Below are positions 54,464 to 62,719 of a stretch of 64,000 nt of DNA, piece by piece. Every line of letters begins with the position of its first letter. The first letter of the stretch is position 1. The position numbers and the translations under genes were made by a program. Source of the DNA: an uncultured Flavobacteriaceae bacterium (GTDB taxonomy: Bacteria; Bacteroidota; Bacteroidia; Flavobacteriales; Flavobacteriaceae); NCBI GenBank assembly GCA_947500445.1, contig CANMSB010000001.1, positions 1-64,000 on the forward strand. Reading direction: 5' to 3'. Below the pieces are notes generated by a model. The model worked only from the letters and a program-made list of their open reading frames with translations. It did no database searches and was not told where the DNA came from.

Positions 54464-55597
54464 TTATCTGAATACGGAAGCGGGTTCCACATTTTTTATT
54501 CTTTTGAGCGCGAAGGCCGAACTCCCTGTCGAAATAAGGACGATAACGCCGAACATTACGGCAAGCACCGCAGGGGAAAGTTCGAATACCAGTCCGGTGC
54601 TGGCCACACCGTTCCTAAAAAGTTCCAAAAGGATATATGCCAAAGCAAAACCGACCAGGGCAAATAAAAATGCCTGTGCGAGAATCAGTTTTCGAATGTA
54701 CCCGTTGCTGGCACCGATCGCTTTTAGGGTTCCATAGTCCCTTAGTCTGTCCAAGGCACTGGAGTATAAGGTAAGCCCGATGATAAAGAAGCCGGAAATG
54801 AGCGCAAATATGATTAGGGAACCCGTACTGACGGCGATACCACTAGAGGCCAAAACAGCATTTATGGTACTGTCCTTCAATTCTTGGGACGGCCATGCCC
54901 TTACCCCGGAGAGGGTACCGTTGATGTTTTGTACCACCTGTGCGACCGATGTGCCGGAATCGCAATTGACCAATACGGCATTGATCTGTGTGGATGGTAT
55001 GTTCCCATAATAGCGGGCCCTTTCTATGGTGGTATAGGCTATTGGTGCTCCAAAACCGCGGACCCCTTTGGTCTGTACCGTAATCATTGCCCGTTTTCCG
55101 TTAATTTCAAGTGTGGTACCGGGATCGGTGGTACCGCCCAAGGTTTCCGTATCGAAAACATCGGAGCTGATCGCCATATCGTTCTGTAATGCCAGTACGT
55201 TTCCGTCATTTATGTTCGCCGGTTTTGGTCCGGCGGGAAAAATGGGTCCTTTACTACCGATAAGCAGTAAACTAGCGGTAGCCCCGTTCTGGTAGGTTGC
55301 GCTTCCACCGGCCAATACCAGAGGATACGCTTCGGAAACCCCGGGTATACTCAAAACTTCGTTTACTTTTCTAATATCCAATCGGCCGAGTTGGTTGAGG
55401 TCCTTGCTCTTATCGTCGACCACCCATACCTGCGCATCGGAATTGTTGGCGGTGGTCACCATTAATCCGGTAAGAAAGTTTAGGATGCCCAGCTGTTGCC
55501 CGATTAGGAAGGTGCTGATAATGATACCTACGGTGACCCCGATGCTTTTGGCCTTATCGAAGCGTATGAATCGAAATGCTGTTTTTAATACGGACAT
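54464..55597 (-). CDS. FtsX/DevC-like ABC transporter permease
   Basis: 377 residues with four transmembrane helices: one near the N-terminus (about 18-40) and three at the C-terminus (from about 255), around a periplasmic domain of roughly 200 residues. The C-terminal GFFIIGLTLYSSALDRLRDYGTLKAIGASNGYIRKLILAQAFLFALVGF is the FtsX/MacB signature. The overall build is that of DevC permeases. With the ATPase at 56572 and fusion protein at 55602 it forms a DevBCA-type export pump for lipids, glycolipids or toxic compounds. It starts 4 bp after the fusion-protein stop. Confidence 0.9.
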   Translation of the reverse strand: MSVLKTAFRFIRFDKAKSIGVTVGIIISTFLIGQQLGILNFLTGLMVTTANNSDAQVWVVDDKSKDLNQLGRLDIRKVNEVLSIPGVSEAYPLVLAGGSATYQNGATASLLLIGSKGPIFPAGPKPANINDGNVLALQNDMAISSDVFDTETLGGTTDPGTTLEINGKRAMITVQTKGVRGFGAPIAYTTIERARYYGNIPSTQINAVLVNCDSGTSVAQVVQNINGTLSGVRAWPSQELKDSTINAVLASSGIAVSTGSLIIFALISGFFIIGLTLYSSALDRLRDYGTLKAIGASNGYIRKLILAQAFLFALVGFALAYILLELFRNGVASTGLVFELSPAVLAVMFGVIVLISTGSSAFALKRIKNVEPASVFR

Positions 55598-55601
55598 GGG
55601 G

Positions 55602-56561
55602 CTATTTTGTTGTGGGTTGGGTCAAATCGATTTCACATTGTACGCGGCTATTGATCAGAAGGTTTTGTTGTTGGTCCAAACTTATTTCTACCGTCCTTAC
55701 CCTTCGATCCTCCGCTTCGGAGGCGGCATCGCCAAAAATGGATTTCCGTTTCAAAAAATCGGATAGATAAATAACTTTTCCGGTACTGATCAGCTTGCGA
55801 CCGTCTTGGGAGCGAACGTTTACGGACTGGCCCAAACGTAATTCATCTGCTAGAAGTTCATCGATCTCGCAGGTAGCGATCAATGCTCCCTTGGGGGCAA
55901 ATTGGGCAACACTGCTATTGGCCTGTGTCCCTTCGCCTTTGGTAACCAACCATTCGAGTACCTTTCCATCCGAAGGGGCTAAGATCCGCTTTTCGTCCCT
56001 TTTGGCCTTTGCAATTTTAAGCTGCGCGTTCAGCGCCTGCAATTCGGTGTTCGTTACTTTTTTTTCGTTAAGCTCGTTGTTGAGGTTCGACTTTTCCAAT
56101 TCATATTCCAAGGAGGCGCTTTCCAAAGCGTCCTGTGTTTCTGCATTTACCTTGGATAGGGCAAGCGACCTTTCATAATCCCGTTTTCGTTTCAATAGTT
56201 TCTTTTCGCTCTCCAGTACCTCTTCCGAAGCGATTTTGTTGGACGCCCGTTGTTTGTTAATGGTTGCGATGATACGTGAAATTTCGGCTTCCTCGGCTGC
56301 GGTATTCAGGGTCGCCAAAATGTCTCCCTCCCGTACCGTTTCGTTTTCTTTTTTAATGATTTCCATTACTACTCCCGAAGCCGGACTGGCCAATTGCGCC
56401 AATTTGGAGGCCGATGTAATTCTTCCGTTTCCATAAGCTTGGGATAGTACCGCGGTACTCGTGCTAGCGGTATCGGTTTTGTCCGTAGCCGCTTTTTCTT
56501 CCGTTCCCGAGCAGGCGGCCAAAAAAAGCGATATCAAGATTATTCTGGTAAGATTGAACAT
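55602..56561 (-). CDS. Periplasmic adaptor (HlyD/DevB-like membrane fusion) lipoprotein
   Basis: I start at ATG 56561, giving a lipoprotein signal ending LFLAACSG; the frame from 56585 would add eight residues. 319 residues. Lipoyl half-motifs (LASPASGVVMEIIKKENETVREGDILATL and ILAPSDGKVLEWLVTKGEG) flank a long coiled-coil hairpin (about 85-190). A beta-barrel segment with LADELRLGQSVNVRS follows, then a DevB-like C-terminus (KSIFGDAASEAEDRRVRTVEISLD). It links the inner membrane pump to the TolC duct. Lipid anchoring replaces the usual N-terminal helix. Confidence 0.9.
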   Translation of the reverse strand: MFNLTRIILISLFLAACSGTEEKAATDKTDTASTSTAVLSQAYGNGRITSASKLAQLASPASGVVMEIIKKENETVREGDILATLNTAAEEAEISRIIATINKQRASNKIASEEVLESEKKLLKRKRDYERSLALSKVNAETQDALESASLEYELEKSNLNNELNEKKVTNTELQALNAQLKIAKAKRDEKRILAPSDGKVLEWLVTKGEGTQANSSVAQFAPKGALIATCEIDELLADELRLGQSVNVRSQDGRKLISTGKVIYLSDFLKRKSIFGDAASEAEDRRVRTVEISLDQQQNLLINSRVQCEIDLTQPTTK

Positions 56562-56571
56562 GGTATTGTTT

Positions 56572-57273
56572 TTAATGTGTTGCATTTTCTTTTGTGGTTT
56601 CGGTTACATGGCCATTATCGACTTCATAAATACGATCTGCATAGGGAATCAAACGTAAGTCGTGGGTTACGATCACTACGGCCCGGTTTTCTTTGGTCAA
56701 CGCTTTTAAGCGCTCCATGGTATAGGTCACGCTTTTTGGATCTAAGGATGCCGTGGGTTCGTCACACAGGATCAATGATGGGTCGGTGACCAGTGCCCTG
56801 GCAATGGCGACACGTTGCTGTTGTCCACCGCTTAGTTTTTTGGGAATATTGTTCATACGGTCGGCCATGCCCAATGATGTTAGCGCGGCAATCGCCCTTT
56901 CCTTTATTTCCTTTTTTGAAATCTTAAGAAGCTGTAACGGCATCATTACGTTTTCCAATGCCGTGAGGGGGGCAATCAGGTTATAGCTTTGAAATACAAA
57001 ACCGATTTCTTGCAGTCGCAGATTGGAAAGCTCTCGGTCTTTTAGTTTGGTTATCGATCGGCCACTTACAAAAACGCCTCCTTCAGTGGGATAGATTACA
57101 CAGCCCAAAAGAGAGAGCAATGTGGTTTTACCGCTCCCGGAAGGTCCCAGCAACAATACCAATTCCCCTTTGCTTATTCTGAGAGATGTCGGATGAAGTG
57201 CCGTAATGGTAGTGTCGCCAGAAACATATTCCTTTGATACGTTCGAAACTTTAGCTATGTAGGAATCCGTCAT
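56572..57273 (-). CDS. ABC transporter ATP-binding protein (MacB/LolD/DevA-like)
   Basis: 233 residues. Walker A GPSGSGKTTLLS, Q-loop FVFQSYNL, ABC signature LSGGQQQRVAIARALV, Walker B LILCDEPTASLDP and switch His in VIVTHDLRL. The short length and ITALHPTSLRISKGE start match the FtsX-permease class of ATPases (LolD, MacB, DevA). It powers the exporter and is the first gene of the operon. Its start lies 3 bp from a near-palindromic operator candidate. Confidence 0.95.
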   Translation of the reverse strand: MTDSYIAKVSNVSKEYVSGDTTITALHPTSLRISKGELVLLLGPSGSGKTTLLSLLGCVIYPTEGGVFVSGRSITKLKDRELSNLRLQEIGFVFQSYNLIAPLTALENVMMPLQLLKISKKEIKERAIAALTSLGMADRMNNIPKKLSGGQQQRVAIARALVTDPSLILCDEPTASLDPKSVTYTMERLKALTKENRAVVIVTHDLRLIPYADRIYEVDNGHVTETTKENATH

Positions 57274-57275
57274 AT

Positions 57276-57351
57276 TTTGTTACGTTTTCGTAGCAAATAT
57301 ATAATGTTTTCGTTATAATAAAAAATGTTTTCGTTATTTTTAGTATATTTG
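57276..57351. promoter_or_regulatory. Divergent promoter region with MarR-type operator repeats
   Basis: The octamer GTTTTCGT occurs three times in the same direction (57284, 57306, 57327), 22 and 21 bp apart, that is, on one face of the helix. The first lies inside a near-perfect 9-bp inverted repeat TTTGTTACG-TTTT-CGTAGCAAA (57276-57297, one mismatch). A -7 box TATATTTG for the MarR gene is at 57344-57351. This fits autoregulation of the MarR gene and control of the exporter operon from the same 97 bp. Confidence 0.6.
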
Positions 57352-57370
57352 TGATGTAAAATAAGGAGAT

Positions 57371-57973
57371 ATGCAGCATTCTATTTCTTATAAACCGCTG
57401 ATAAACAGGTGGGAAGATTTTTTAGCGCAGTGTAATAGTACCGATTTAAAAGATTTCGCACGCTATTTATTGCAGGAGGAGGAAGCTGCTGAAAAAGCTG
57501 TTTTGGAGCATGGGGATACCGTTCATGAATATCCGTATCTGACCGCGGAAGCCGGGCGCGCTATTTTCAGGTTGTATAAATTTTCCAAGATATATTCAAG
57601 GCCTATAATGAAAAAAGCGGGCCTGACCTCTTTTGATGAGTTCTCGATTTTAGCGACGCTTTTACATACCGAGGAATTGACCAAAAAAGACTTGATTTTC
57701 GAGAATTTGGTGGAATTGACGACCGGTATGGATATGCTCAAAAGGATGTTGAAGGCAAATTTGATACAGGAGCGTAAAAACCCTTCCGACAAACGCGAGA
57801 AATTGGTATCCCTTAGCGAGTCAGGTAGAAAAACCCTGTTTACGATACTAGAGGAGTTTCAGACCATGGAAGATGTTTTGGGCGATCTTGACCGCAAGGA
57901 ACGTGAAGAGACGGTAAAGTATTTGATGGAGTTGGACAAGTACCATACCGCTATCAATACCGATAGACTTTAG
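57371..57973 (+). CDS. MarR-family transcriptional regulator
   Basis: 200 residues, longer than the usual 140-160 because of a 60-residue helical N-terminus. Winged helix: KAGLTSFDEFSILATLLHTEELTKKDLIFENLVELTTGMDMLKRMLKANLIQERKNPSDKREKLVSLSESGRKTLF, with the wing Asp-Lys-Arg (SDKRE) typical of MarR. The family commonly represses divergent efflux genes and lets go when a small ligand binds. Divergent from the ABC exporter operon across a 97-bp region with repeats, which are candidate operators. Confidence 0.92.
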   Translation: MQHSISYKPLINRWEDFLAQCNSTDLKDFARYLLQEEEAAEKAVLEHGDTVHEYPYLTAEAGRAIFRLYKFSKIYSRPIMKKAGLTSFDEFSILATLLHTEELTKKDLIFENLVELTTGMDMLKRMLKANLIQERKNPSDKREKLVSLSESGRKTLFTILEEFQTMEDVLGDLDRKEREETVKYLMELDKYHTAINTDRL

Positions 57974-58104
57974 GACCGGTAATCTTTTTTTGGCTGCATA
58001 ACGAATGCCTTCGCACTTATCCGTTACTTCCGAAAATTACATTTAAGGATAGAAGGATGTTATACTTATATTAACCGGTTTAAGTCATCTTACCGCCGCT
58101 ATAC

Positions 58105-58133
58105 TAATACCATTTCAAAGTTAAAATGGTGTA
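58105..58133. repeat. Palindromic intergenic repeat, copy C
   Basis: 29 bp with perfect arms accattt (58109-58115) and aaatggt (58124-58130) around an 8-nt centre. Matches copy B (40833-40861, inverted) at 27 of 29 and copy A (33135-33163) at 24 of 29. Confidence 0.7.
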
Positions 58134-58207
58134 CCTTAAAAAAACTTCTTAAGCACCTCAAAAGGCTGTTTTTTCATTTGAAACAAAAAATGCAAACAGT
58201 TTCAATA

Positions 58208-58239
58208 AAAAACCCCCTCGTATTTCCGAGAGGGTTTTT
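58208..58239. terminator. Bidirectional terminator between MarR and the DUF2383 gene
   Basis: Arms aaaaaccccctcg (58208-58220) and cgagagggttttt (58227-58239) pair over 13 positions with one mismatch around loop tatttc. A and T runs at both ends suit termination of the DUF2383 gene (minus) and possibly the MarR gene (plus). Confidence 0.75.
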
Positions 58240-58292
58240 CTATTTGCCTTCCTTGGGAAAGGGTAGTTACTCCTAAGGTCCAAAAAATTACA

Positions 58293-58742
58293 TTAACTTA
58301 TGGTCTCCAGATTGTTCAGTACGGCCAATTCCTTTTGTATGGTATCCCTATGTCTGGTCAGTACCTCCAAAGTGGTCGGGGGCAAAGCTGTTTCGGATAA
58401 TACCTCATTATATTCTTGTATTGCCGCTTTTTCGCCTCGAATAACCTCTTCCAACATAGCCTCGTCCGTATCGGATGCAAAAAACGCTTTCATATCGATC
58501 CAGGTACGATGTGCTTTTGCGGTAAGGCTGTCACCCTTTTCCACATCTTCCCCATAGCCTTTGATCTCTGCTTTTAACTGGTGGCCAAAATTATAGCGTT
58601 CGGCCGATTTGCTTTCAAAAAAAGTCTTTAATTTCGTATTCTCTACCTTTTCGGAAGCTTGTTTAAAACCCTTTTCCGCGTCATAGGTTTTCTCCAATAG
58701 GTCGTTTAATTTACTTGAAATACTATTCGTATCCGTGCTCAT
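58293..58742 (-). CDS. PA2169/DUF2383 family four-helix-bundle protein
   Basis: 149 residues, all helical. The ferritin-like DUF2383 pattern is visible: LNDLLEKTYDAEKGFKQASEKVENTKLKTFFESKSAERYNFGHQLKAEI, then WIDMKAFFASDTDEAMLEEVIRGEKAAIQEYNEVL and LEVLTRHRDTIQKELAVLNNL. Conserved Glu/His positions are compatible with a metal site, but none is proven. Homologs are general stress proteins of unknown activity. Monocistronic with its own terminator. Confidence 0.88.
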   Translation of the reverse strand: MSTDTNSISSKLNDLLEKTYDAEKGFKQASEKVENTKLKTFFESKSAERYNFGHQLKAEIKGYGEDVEKGDSLTAKAHRTWIDMKAFFASDTDEAMLEEVIRGEKAAIQEYNEVLSETALPPTTLEVLTRHRDTIQKELAVLNNLETIS

Positions 58743-58808
58743 ATTCTTATTTTTTTAAATTAACGATACTTTGTTCTGTGATGCGTATCGCTTTACATCG
58801 TTAAAAGA

Positions 58809-59096
58809 TTACTGTTCGCTTTTCGGCTCACCATAAAATCGGTTCCGCTGTTTAAAACGTTCGATTTTTTGTTTCAATCGGTTGATCGACTCCTCCGTGC
58901 CGGTGTGTACGACTTGGTTCATGTGTTCCATGTGTATTTCAACAAAAGGGGAAATCTTCTCTTCCACATTAGGTTGTGCCGGGTTGGCCTGAACGGGCTC
59001 GTTGCCCGTATCCGATTTTCGCAAGCTGTTGCTGTAAGCGAAAGAGATGCCGATAGTGATGAGTACACCCGAAATCATTCCGATTATAATATCCAT
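58809..59096 (-). CDS. Small membrane-anchored protein
   Basis: 95 residues from ATG 59096 (MDIIIGMISGVLITIGISFAYSNSL); the longer frame from 59135 looks like leader DNA. One N-terminal transmembrane helix, a polar Pro/Asn linker (NEPVQANPAQPNVEEK) and a helical C-terminus (EIHMEHMNQVVHTGTEESINRLKQKIERFKQRNRF). No family recognised. Same strand as the DUF2383 gene, 66 bp upstream of it. Confidence 0.6.
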   Translation of the reverse strand: MDIIIGMISGVLITIGISFAYSNSLRKSDTGNEPVQANPAQPNVEEKISPFVEIHMEHMNQVVHTGTEESINRLKQKIERFKQRNRFYGEPKSEQ

Positions 59097-59311
59097 GGTA
59101 TGCCTGTTTTGCCTTACAAAAATACTTTTCGTCACTGCTTAGGTTTAGTGCAATTGCGATTATCATTGACTCGATTCCCTAAGTGTTGCCCTACAAATGG
59201 GATATGCGCTAATTTTTAGCGGAAACGAGTTCGGGTAACTCCATGGCATTGAAGACTTTTGAAAATGTCGGAAGCAAGAGGTCCGACACAACGAATTTTA
59301 AAAACAACAAA

Positions 59312-59527
59312 ATGATAAAAAAAGGAACACAGGTACAATGGAACTGGGGCAGTGGTACTGCCAAGGGAAAGGTAGTGGAAACGTATACGACCAAAACCAC
59401 AAAAACGATCAAGGGTACCGAAGTCACCCGCGATGGGGAAGAGGGCAACAAAGCGCTTTATATAGAACAGGAGGACGGCGACCATGTACTTAAAAGTGAG
59501 AACGAGGTCGAACGGGTCGACGATTAA
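59312..59527 (+). CDS. DUF2945 / HVA1-TUDOR domain protein
   Basis: 71 residues from ATG 59312 (MIKKGTQVQWNWGSGTAKGKVVETYTTK...); the open frame further upstream is not conserved-looking. The small SH3-like fold of the hypervirulence-associated TUDOR family is recognisable by GTQVQWNWGSGTAKGKV, IKGTEVTRDGEEGNKALYIEQEDGDHVLKSENEVE. Function unknown; common among stress-type genes. It converges with the TrkH remnant, its stop touching that of the remnant (59527/59528). Confidence 0.88.
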   Translation: MIKKGTQVQWNWGSGTAKGKVVETYTTKTTKTIKGTEVTRDGEEGNKALYIEQEDGDHVLKSENEVERVDD

Positions 59528-59881
59528 TTATACCGCCAAGTCGTCCATTACAGAAACTTCTTCCTTGTTGTTGGTCGTCTTGGACCATATAGCGATACCA
59601 AAAGTGAGCACTCCCAACCTTCCTATGAACATCAGGCAGATGAGTGTCGCTTTTCCCGTAATGGACAGGGCGTCGGTAATTCCCGTACTAAGGCCTACCG
59701 TTCCCAACGCCGATGCTACTTCAAAAAGAGGCGCCTCCGGGCTAAGGGCATTGCTACAAGAAAGAAGAAAAAAACCAAAAAGGGAATATCCGAAAAAGTC
59801 GAACAACAGGTTCCGTTGTGGGTTCATCCCAATTTTAAAACGCCGGCAACGCGAATTCGGTTGTTTCACAGATGCGGTCAC
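59528..59881 (-). pseudogene. Truncated TrkH/KtrB potassium transporter (C-terminal fragment)
   Basis: 117 residues that match only the end of a TrkH/KtrB subunit: a helix (LFDFFGYSLFGFFLLSC), the fourth pore loop with its filter (FEVASALGTVGLSTGITDAL) and the last helix (GKATLICLMFIGRLGVLTFGIAIW). Full-length proteins have some 450-600 residues and four pore loops; the first three are missing. The frame opens with GTG overlapping the MscS stop (GTGA), with ATG 59827 as an alternative start. A deletion or recombination that joined the tail to MscS is the simplest explanation. A potassium channel cannot be formed from it alone. Confidence 0.78.
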
Positions 59882-60768
59882 TTCTTCGTTTTTGTTGGTA
59901 GCATGTTTGTCAATTCCTTGGGAAGGTCCAAAGTGCGTATCGGGAAAGGAATATTAATGTTATTTTGATCAAAGGCGGCCTTAATGGTAATCATGGCCTT
60001 CGTTTTCGCCTTTGCTACCTCCAATGCAGAAGTGGAATCGATCCAAAAACGGGTTTCAAAGTTTATGGAACTGTCCCCGAATTCCTTATAAAGGAATATA
60101 ACGTCCTCTTTATCCGCTACGGCCTGAAAGGCTTTGGAGATGGTGGTTACCACCAAATCGCGAACTGCCTTTAAATCGGAATCGTAGGCTACCCCGCATT
60201 CTAAAATAACACGGGATTGCGCCGTAGTAGAATAGTTCTTGATCGGATTTTCCACCACGAGCTTGTTGGGAATATAGACCAAATTGTTATCCGGTTGCTT
60301 TAGGGTGACCGATCGTAGATCAAGATCTACCACCTCTCCCTCAAAACCGTTGGTTTCTATCCAATCGCCAAATTTTAGGTGTTTGATATAGGCCAGTACG
60401 ATTCCGGAATAGGTGTTCGCCAGGGCACCTTGTAAAGCCAGACCTACGGCCAGACCTACGACCCCGGCACCCGCCAAAATGGTGTTCAATGCTTTTCCAA
60501 GATTTAAAATTCCCAGTACCATAAAAAGCCCCAATAACACCGTAATGATGGCCACGACCTTGGAAATCAGATTTTTCATGGACTCCTGCAAACTGCTCCT
60601 ATCCATCAACCGTAATGCCAAACGGCTGATGTAACGGGAGAGAATAAGTGTTACGGTAAAAACCAAGGTGGCAATGATCAAATTGGGTATGTTCAAGATC
60701 AAGGCGTCTAACCACGATTGCAGCTTGCCCATCATTTTGTTCCAAGCATCCGAAAATTGTGTTTCCAT
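59878..60768 (-). CDS. MscS-type mechanosensitive channel
   Basis: 296 residues. Three transmembrane helices (about 27-46, 67-88, 93-125). The pore helix is GAGVVGLAVGLALQGALANTYSGIVLAYIKHLKFGDWIE, with the Gly/Ala pattern typical of TM3. The beta domain follows (GEVVDLDLRSVTLKQPDNNLVYIPNKLVVENPIKNYS), then the alpha/beta domain. It releases solutes during hypo-osmotic shock at the inner membrane. Length matches E. coli MscS (286). The TrkH tail overlaps its stop codon. Confidence 0.94.
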   Translation of the reverse strand: METQFSDAWNKMMGKLQSWLDALILNIPNLIIATLVFTVTLILSRYISRLALRLMDRSSLQESMKNLISKVVAIITVLLGLFMVLGILNLGKALNTILAGAGVVGLAVGLALQGALANTYSGIVLAYIKHLKFGDWIETNGFEGEVVDLDLRSVTLKQPDNNLVYIPNKLVVENPIKNYSTTAQSRVILECGVAYDSDLKAVRDLVVTTISKAFQAVADKEDVIFLYKEFGDSSINFETRFWIDSTSALEVAKAKTKAMITIKAAFDQNNINIPFPIRTLDLPKELTNMLPTKTKK

Positions 60769-60981
60769 AAGTTGTTCTTAATATTATATTATACGCTATT
60801 TGTTAGCTGTCGATTTTGGGTTTTCCATGGTCACCACCACATAAGTTGCTGTGGTATTTTAAAATTCCCCAACATCAAAACCGTTTGTTGCACAACCGTT
60901 TCCACCCTCAAGTAATTCAGAAGCTGGCCGGATCGCATGTTGTCCATTGTATTAGCCATACTTCTTAAGGCCCCGTTTTGG

Positions 60982-62076
60982 CTATAGCTTTCCCATAAAA
61001 GAGGGGCTATACTGTTCCAACATATCCAGTACAACTGTTTCTGTTTGCGATAATTCCGGAGCGGGTTCCGGATCGGAAGCGACCTTTTTAAAATAGGCCT
61101 CCAATTCGCCGGATTCATAAAAACTGGGAGCCAGCGGATGCACATAATATTTTCTACATACGTTTCTGGTGTTGCCGAGCGCCTTTGCCGTTTCGTCGTA
61201 GGCCATAAGCATGTTCTTGTTTTTATCTTTTACGGATTTCATGTCCATAAGACGCTCGAAAAAGATGACGGTCGCAGCCCAGGTCCTAAAGTCCTTTGCG
61301 GTAAAAAGAATACCACTTATCCGATGTATGTATTTGTTTACCATCCCACTGTCGATGGTCTTTTTTTTACCGTCCGTATCATAGAACTTGAACAGTTCCC
61401 AACCGGGCAGTTCTTCGCATCGGTTTATGAGCCGTACCAATTGTTTGTTTTTTACCGTAATACGGTGTTTTTTGCCCCGTTTCCCTACAAATTCGAACCG
61501 TATTTTATCCTGAAGTGCAGTAACATGTTTCGAACGGAGGGTCGAAAGACCATATGTTTTGTTGCGTTTGGCGTACTGTTCATTGCCGACACGGATATGG
61601 GTGTCCTCCATCAACCGTATTACCAGAGCCAATACTTTGGTTTTCGGCCATCCTTTCTGTTCCAGATCCTTCGCGACCCTTCGTCTGATTTTTGGCAATT
61701 GTTGTCCAAATACCGACATTTTGTAAAACTTTGTTTGGTTCCGTACCTGTTTCCATAAGGGATGGTATCGATATTGCTTACGCCTTCGCAAATCTTTGCC
61801 CGTTGCCTGTAGATGAGCATTTTCGAGAGAGGCTATTTTTACCTCTTCCCATGCGGGAGGTATTACCAATTGTTCTATGCGCTGCAAACGATTTCCTTCT
61901 TGGATTTGCTGTCCATTAAGAAGGTATTGAAATTGCTCGTTCTGTTTGATGCGTTCAATAGTAAGTTGATCGCTATTTACATAGATCAGGTCCAATTTTT
62001 CAATAGCGGTTTCCGGCGTTTGTAGCATCGCTTTTAAAAAAGAATGGTCTTTGCCCGTTTTTTTCATTAATTCCAT
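60982..62076 (-). CDS. DNA topoisomerase IB (poxvirus-like)
   Basis: 364 residues; Met4 (62067) is a possible alternative start. Domains: an N-terminal beta domain (IYVNSDQLTIERI, VIPPAWEEVKIASLENAHLQATGKDLRRRKQYRYH) and the catalytic domain. Active-site residues: Arg in DTHIRVGNEQYAKRNKTYGLSTL, Lys on the beta-hairpin VGKRGKKHRITVKNKQ, Arg in AKDFRTWAATV and the nucleophile Tyr in NVCRKYYVHP (second Tyr). It relaxes supercoils through a 3'-phosphotyrosyl intermediate without ATP. Length is usual for the bacterial class. No operon partner: 213 bp follow before MscS. Confidence 0.95.
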   Translation of the reverse strand: MELMKKTGKDHSFLKAMLQTPETAIEKLDLIYVNSDQLTIERIKQNEQFQYLLNGQQIQEGNRLQRIEQLVIPPAWEEVKIASLENAHLQATGKDLRRRKQYRYHPLWKQVRNQTKFYKMSVFGQQLPKIRRRVAKDLEQKGWPKTKVLALVIRLMEDTHIRVGNEQYAKRNKTYGLSTLRSKHVTALQDKIRFEFVGKRGKKHRITVKNKQLVRLINRCEELPGWELFKFYDTDGKKKTIDSGMVNKYIHRISGILFTAKDFRTWAATVIFFERLMDMKSVKDKNKNMLMAYDETAKALGNTRNVCRKYYVHPLAPSFYESGELEAYFKKVASDPEPAPELSQTETVVLDMLEQYSPSFMGKL

Positions 62077-62719
62077 GCTAGTGTAACTATGGCGCTTATG
62101 GCATTCGTTTTCTCGTTGCGAAGTTGTGGTGGGCGTTGGCTGTTTTTCCCAGCCTTAACCCTCCGTTTCGGTCCAAAACTATCAAGAGTAAGGTACGACA
62201 AAAGAAGGCAAAATTGGTACAAGTCTCCGTTTATGACAATACCTTTTTGAGTATTATACAGTTGCTTCTAAAGCCGTTTTCCGTTGTGCAGCGCCATAAA
62301 CCCGACACTATTGAAAATGGTTCTGACCTGATGGGGCAGAACCATTTTAACAACCAACCAACTAAAATCACTTATATGCCTGGATTTATTGCCATAAATC
62401 CTTAAGTGTTTCTCAAAGATATCGTGTAGCATCTGCAAAAATGTGCTGTAAAAAAAGTTTGATTGACTGTTTTAAAAAAGCCTTTTTGGTTTTGTGCCGA
62501 AATCTTTCAGGATAGCTTCCCTAACGCCCTATTTCCATAAGGGTTAACGTCATGCCGGTCTCCTCCACTACAAAACGATGGCGTTTTACAAATCTTTGGG
62601 GTAGGTTGGAAACGGCCGATGTTGGAATTGGAGCGATTTCCGAATAGGGACAACATCTACGGTGTTTGAGGTCGCAGGATCGACCAGGGTTTAGGATATT
62701 TGATAAAATCTTTTTTTAC
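62077..62719. other. 643-bp region between divergent genes, without a recognised gene
   Basis: It must carry promoters for topoisomerase IB (minus) and the flavodoxin-like gene (plus). A frame at 62124-62405 ends in MPGFIAINP and shows no domain features. The only strong structure is the perfect 12-bp inverted repeat at 62314-62348. Confidence 0.45.
62314..62348. repeat. Perfect 12-bp inverted repeat
   Basis: aaaatggttctg (62314-62325) and cagaaccatttt (62337-62348) are exact reverse complements around an 11-nt loop. Without a following T run it is not a classic terminator. Its outer aaaatggt/accatttt recalls the palindromic repeats A-C, but the rest differs. Confidence 0.7.

Larger units (their letters stand above)
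57974..58292. other. Intergenic region after the MarR gene
   Basis: 319 bp holding palindromic repeat copy C (58105-58133) and a terminator (58208-58239) between convergent genes. No gene seen. Confidence 0.5.

Noticed and set aside
60831-61145. A 104-residue minus-strand frame overlapping the end of topoisomerase IB
   Set aside because: It is an out-of-frame reading of the topoisomerase gene and its downstream region.
40883-62380. A 14-bp identity (atcacttatatgcc) between the start of the GH3 acyl-adenylating gene and 62367-62380
   Set aside because: A match of this length is expected several times by chance in 64 kb, and the flanks do not match.
62124-62405. A 93-residue plus-strand frame upstream of the flavodoxin-like gene
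   Set aside because: It reads through the 12-bp inverted repeat and has no recognisable features.
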